Assembly (NCBI RefSeq): GCF_000507245.1
Contig: NC_023035.1
Span: forward strand, 2,895,570 to 2,959,569
From: Salinispira pacifica
Lineage (GTDB): Bacteria; Spirochaetota; Spirochaetia; DSM-27196; Salinispiraceae
DNA length: 64,000 nt
Direction of reading: 5' to 3'
Positions 62,177 to 64,000 of the stretch are shown one piece after another. The notes beneath the pieces were generated by a model, which was given only the letters and a program-made list of their open reading frames with translations, was not told where the DNA came from and ran no database searches. A program made the position numbers and the translations under genes. Each line of letters opens with the position of its first letter. Within the stretch, counting starts at the first letter, position 1.

Positions 62177-63665
62177 GAAAAAGCCCGGCCGGCGGGGCTG
62201 TCCCCCTCCCGGGAAAACTCATTGAGAAGTCCGGCCATATGCCCGGCGTCGATGCCCCAGGTACGCCCCAGATGGCTGTAGAGGTAATCTCCCAGGGCCA
62301 TGAGAGAAGCGAAGCTGTCTCCCCCCGGAGGAAAGAGCCGTGAGACTTCCCGGGGGTAGCGTCCCCGGTTCACCACCAGCTCCCAGTATTTGGCAGCTCT
62401 GCTGATTCTCTGCATATCTTCAGCAGAAATGCTTGCACTTGAATGCAGTTCATAGGGAGCTTCAGGGGAAAATTCCATGTTCCATTCATCAATATGCCGT
62501 CCCAGGGTGGTTCCCGGAAGATATTTCAGTATCCCCAACTGAAGCTCTGCGGAGCTTCCGGTACCTGGCTGCTTAAGAAGATCCCACAGGCGGTTGAAGC
62601 CCGAACCGAAGCTGTTCATATCTTCTCCCGGCAGCCCTGCAATAAGATCGGCATGAATTACCGCATGGGTCCGGGTTACCAGAAAGCTGAGGTTTTCCAT
62701 ACTCCTGTCATAGTCCTGTTTCCGGTTTATCCGGGCGGCAGCTTCCCGGTTAAAGGTCTGAATGCCCACTTCCAGGCGAAGCATTCCCGGAGGAAATTGT
62801 TTCAGCCTCCCCCTCAGCTCATCAGGCAACCGGTCCGGCACCACCTCAAACTGGACGTAAGCGTCATTCCGCCGTTCATCACGGAATAGCTCCAGAAACA
62901 GGTCCAGCACCGCCGCCGCCCGGGAAATATCCAGGTTGAATGTACGGTCAATAAACTTGAAAAAGCGTCCCCCCGCCGCCCAATAGCGCCGGATGGCGGA
63001 AAAATCCCTTCCAGGGGAATATTCCGCACCGCTCCCTGCACACTGGAGAGACAAAACTCACAACGGAAAGGACAGCCTCTGCTGGTTTCGATGTACAGCC
63101 GGCGGTGCACAATATCGTGATCGCTGAGCAGATGGTATGGAAGCCGTATTTTCTCCAGCTGCCGGGGGCTCAACTGCTGAAACCGCCGGGTTTCGGGAAT
63201 CAGCTCTTTTGCACGCCGTCTCAGGCTGGTTTGGCCGGGCCTTCCAGCCTTATCAATTTCGGACAAAATCTTCCTGCAGAGCTCCGGGAAAAGAATTTCC
63301 CCCTCTCCCCGTACGACAAGATCGGCATGTTCAAACAGGGGGTGGGAGGCATAGCCCGGGCCGTCCCCTGCCAGATAGCCCGCCTCCGGTCCGCCCATCA
63401 CAATCACCGAATCCGGAAGCAGATCCCTGAGGGCGGCGGCCAGTTCCCGGGAGTCCTGATGGTTCCACACCGCCACCGAAATACCGATGATCGCCGGGGC
63501 ATGGCTCACAATTTCCCGGATCATGGGCTCACGTCCGCCCCGGCGGGTGCCCTCCACAATTCGGGTGGAAGATTCCAGCTCGCCCATATTGGCCAGAATG
63601 TATCTGAGGCCGAAATTGGGGTGGCTGTACCCTGCATTGACACTGGTGAGTACGATATTGGACAT
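62161..63665 (-). pseudogene. B12-binding radical SAM protein (DUF4080-type), broken by one frameshift
   Basis: Two overlapping frames together encode one protein of about 500 residues. The first part (from ATG 63665 after GGGAGGAAGG) has a B12-binding domain (about 1-140, VVRGEGEILFPEL) and the radical SAM cluster CPFRCEFC with ETSRG before it. After RNIPLEG the frame must change, and FSAIRRYWAAGG with FFKFIDRTFNL follows in the other frame, then LRLEVGIQTFN, ADLIAGLPGED and a DUF4080-like end. The break is at the A5/T5 run 63000-63004; one added T would restore the frame. It may be a real mutation, a sequencing error or a site of ribosomal slippage. Confidence 0.85.
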
Positions 63666-63695
63666 GGGAACCTTCCTCCCGGAATCGTTTTTCGT

Positions 63696-63701
63696 TATAC
63701 T
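63696..63701 (+). promoter_or_regulatory. -10 element 8 nt before ettA
   Basis: TATACT (63696-63701) lies 8 nt before ATG 63710 with a weak TTCCTC -35 at 63673-63678. No Shine-Dalgarno sequence. Confidence 0.4.
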
Positions 63702-63709
63702 GCCGGGTA

Positions 63710-64000
63710 ATGAGCAATGGTGAAGACAAAAAAGTAATTTATTCGATGCACAAGGTGAGCCGGCACCACGGAACCCGGCAGGTAATTAAAGATATCAGCC
63801 TCTCATATTTTTACGGCGCAAAGATCGGAGTAATCGGTCTCAACGGTTCGGGAAAGTCCACCCTGCTGAAAATCATGGCTGGTGTGGATACCGAATACAA
63901 CGGTGACATTTCCGTCAGCCCGGGATTCAGTATCGGCTACCTGGAGCAGGAGCCCCAGCTGGAAGCGGGCAAAACCGTCAAGGAGATCGTCTCCGAAGGC
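63710..64000 (+). CDS. ettA: energy-dependent translational throttle protein EttA, 5' part
   Basis: 97 codons visible; the gene runs off the window end. The sequence opens VIYSMHKVSRHHGTRQVIKDI and contains the first Walker A GLNGSGKST, KIMAGVDTEY and GYLEQEPQL, as in EttA of the ABC-F family, which binds the ribosomal E site and adjusts elongation to the ADP/ATP ratio. It diverges from the radical SAM gene with a 44-bp gap. Confidence is high for the family and a little lower for EttA against other ABC-F members. Confidence 0.9.
   Translation, partial: MSNGEDKKVIYSMHKVSRHHGTRQVIKDISLSYFYGAKIGVIGLNGSGKSTLLKIMAGVDTEYNGDISVSPGFSIGYLEQEPQLEAGKTVKEIVSEG

Noticed and set aside
61563-62222. N-terminal extension of the Cache kinase
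   Set aside because: It lies wholly within the S-component gene in another frame and is rich in Cys and His without pattern.

Overview
The window reads as a piece of a spirochaete chromosome, most likely a free-living Spirochaetaceae-type organism. Support: the RpoB rifampicin cluster carries Asn (residue 489) where E. coli has Ser531, a substitution known from naturally rifampicin-resistant spirochaetes; several transport and envelope proteins have the A-S-G-rich, cysteine-free export signals often seen in this phylum; and the gene set mixes chemotaxis, c-di-GMP and many sensor kinases. No insertion sequence, phage gene or CRISPR array was seen; this looks like core chromosome with some lineage-specific genes.

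Layout. 1-9183: a partial yaaA, a response regulator overlapping a sensor kinase with a solute-binding-protein sensor, a DUF302 protein, a methyl-accepting chemotaxis protein, an ABC-2 exporter pair and a PAS-GAF-GGDEF diguanylate cyclase. 9280-20780: tRNA-Thr(CGT), two small envelope proteins, leuD-leuC with a divergent LysR regulator, a GH13 alpha-glucosidase followed by a 1428-residue propeller-type hybrid sensor kinase, and an EI24-family membrane protein. 20797-33748 (minus strand): tRNA-Thr(GGT), tRNA-Trp, secE, nusG, rplK, rplA, rplJ, rplL, rpoB, rpoC, rpsL, rpsG, with consensus promoters at the tRNAs and before rpsL, several intrinsic-terminator hairpins between genes, a ribosomal-protein-L1-type leader before rplK and an elaborate structured leader before rpsL.

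33825-50549: MFS transporter, SufE-like protein, UbiB-family kinase, SPFH-SHOCT protein, fructosamine-kinase-like protein, low-molecular-weight phosphatase, a secreted unknown, a cytidylate-kinase-like protein, YicC and MurC; then a TPP-riboswitch-controlled thiamine-precursor ABC operon and a GH31 alpha-glucosidase. Three short repeat loci lie close together at 39.1-42.3 kb. 50636-64000: sirtuin, outer-membrane-like protein, parvulin, an orphan NADPH-flavin reductase, a ferric-siderophore/haem-type ABC operon with a fused double ATPase and a divergent ArsR regulator, a Cache histidine kinase fused by operon to an ECF S-component-like protein, a frameshifted B12-binding radical SAM gene and the start of ettA.

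The most unusual signal is at gene starts. About ten protein genes without a Shine-Dalgarno sequence have a -10 hexamer only 6-9 nt upstream of the start codon, usually with a TTG-type -35 exactly 17 nt further up. This predicts a class of leaderless mRNAs. Other points for follow-up are the rpsL leader RNA, the sensor kinase/S-component pair, the fused ATPase and the shared ATGATAAT motif at the arsR/iron-transport promoters.
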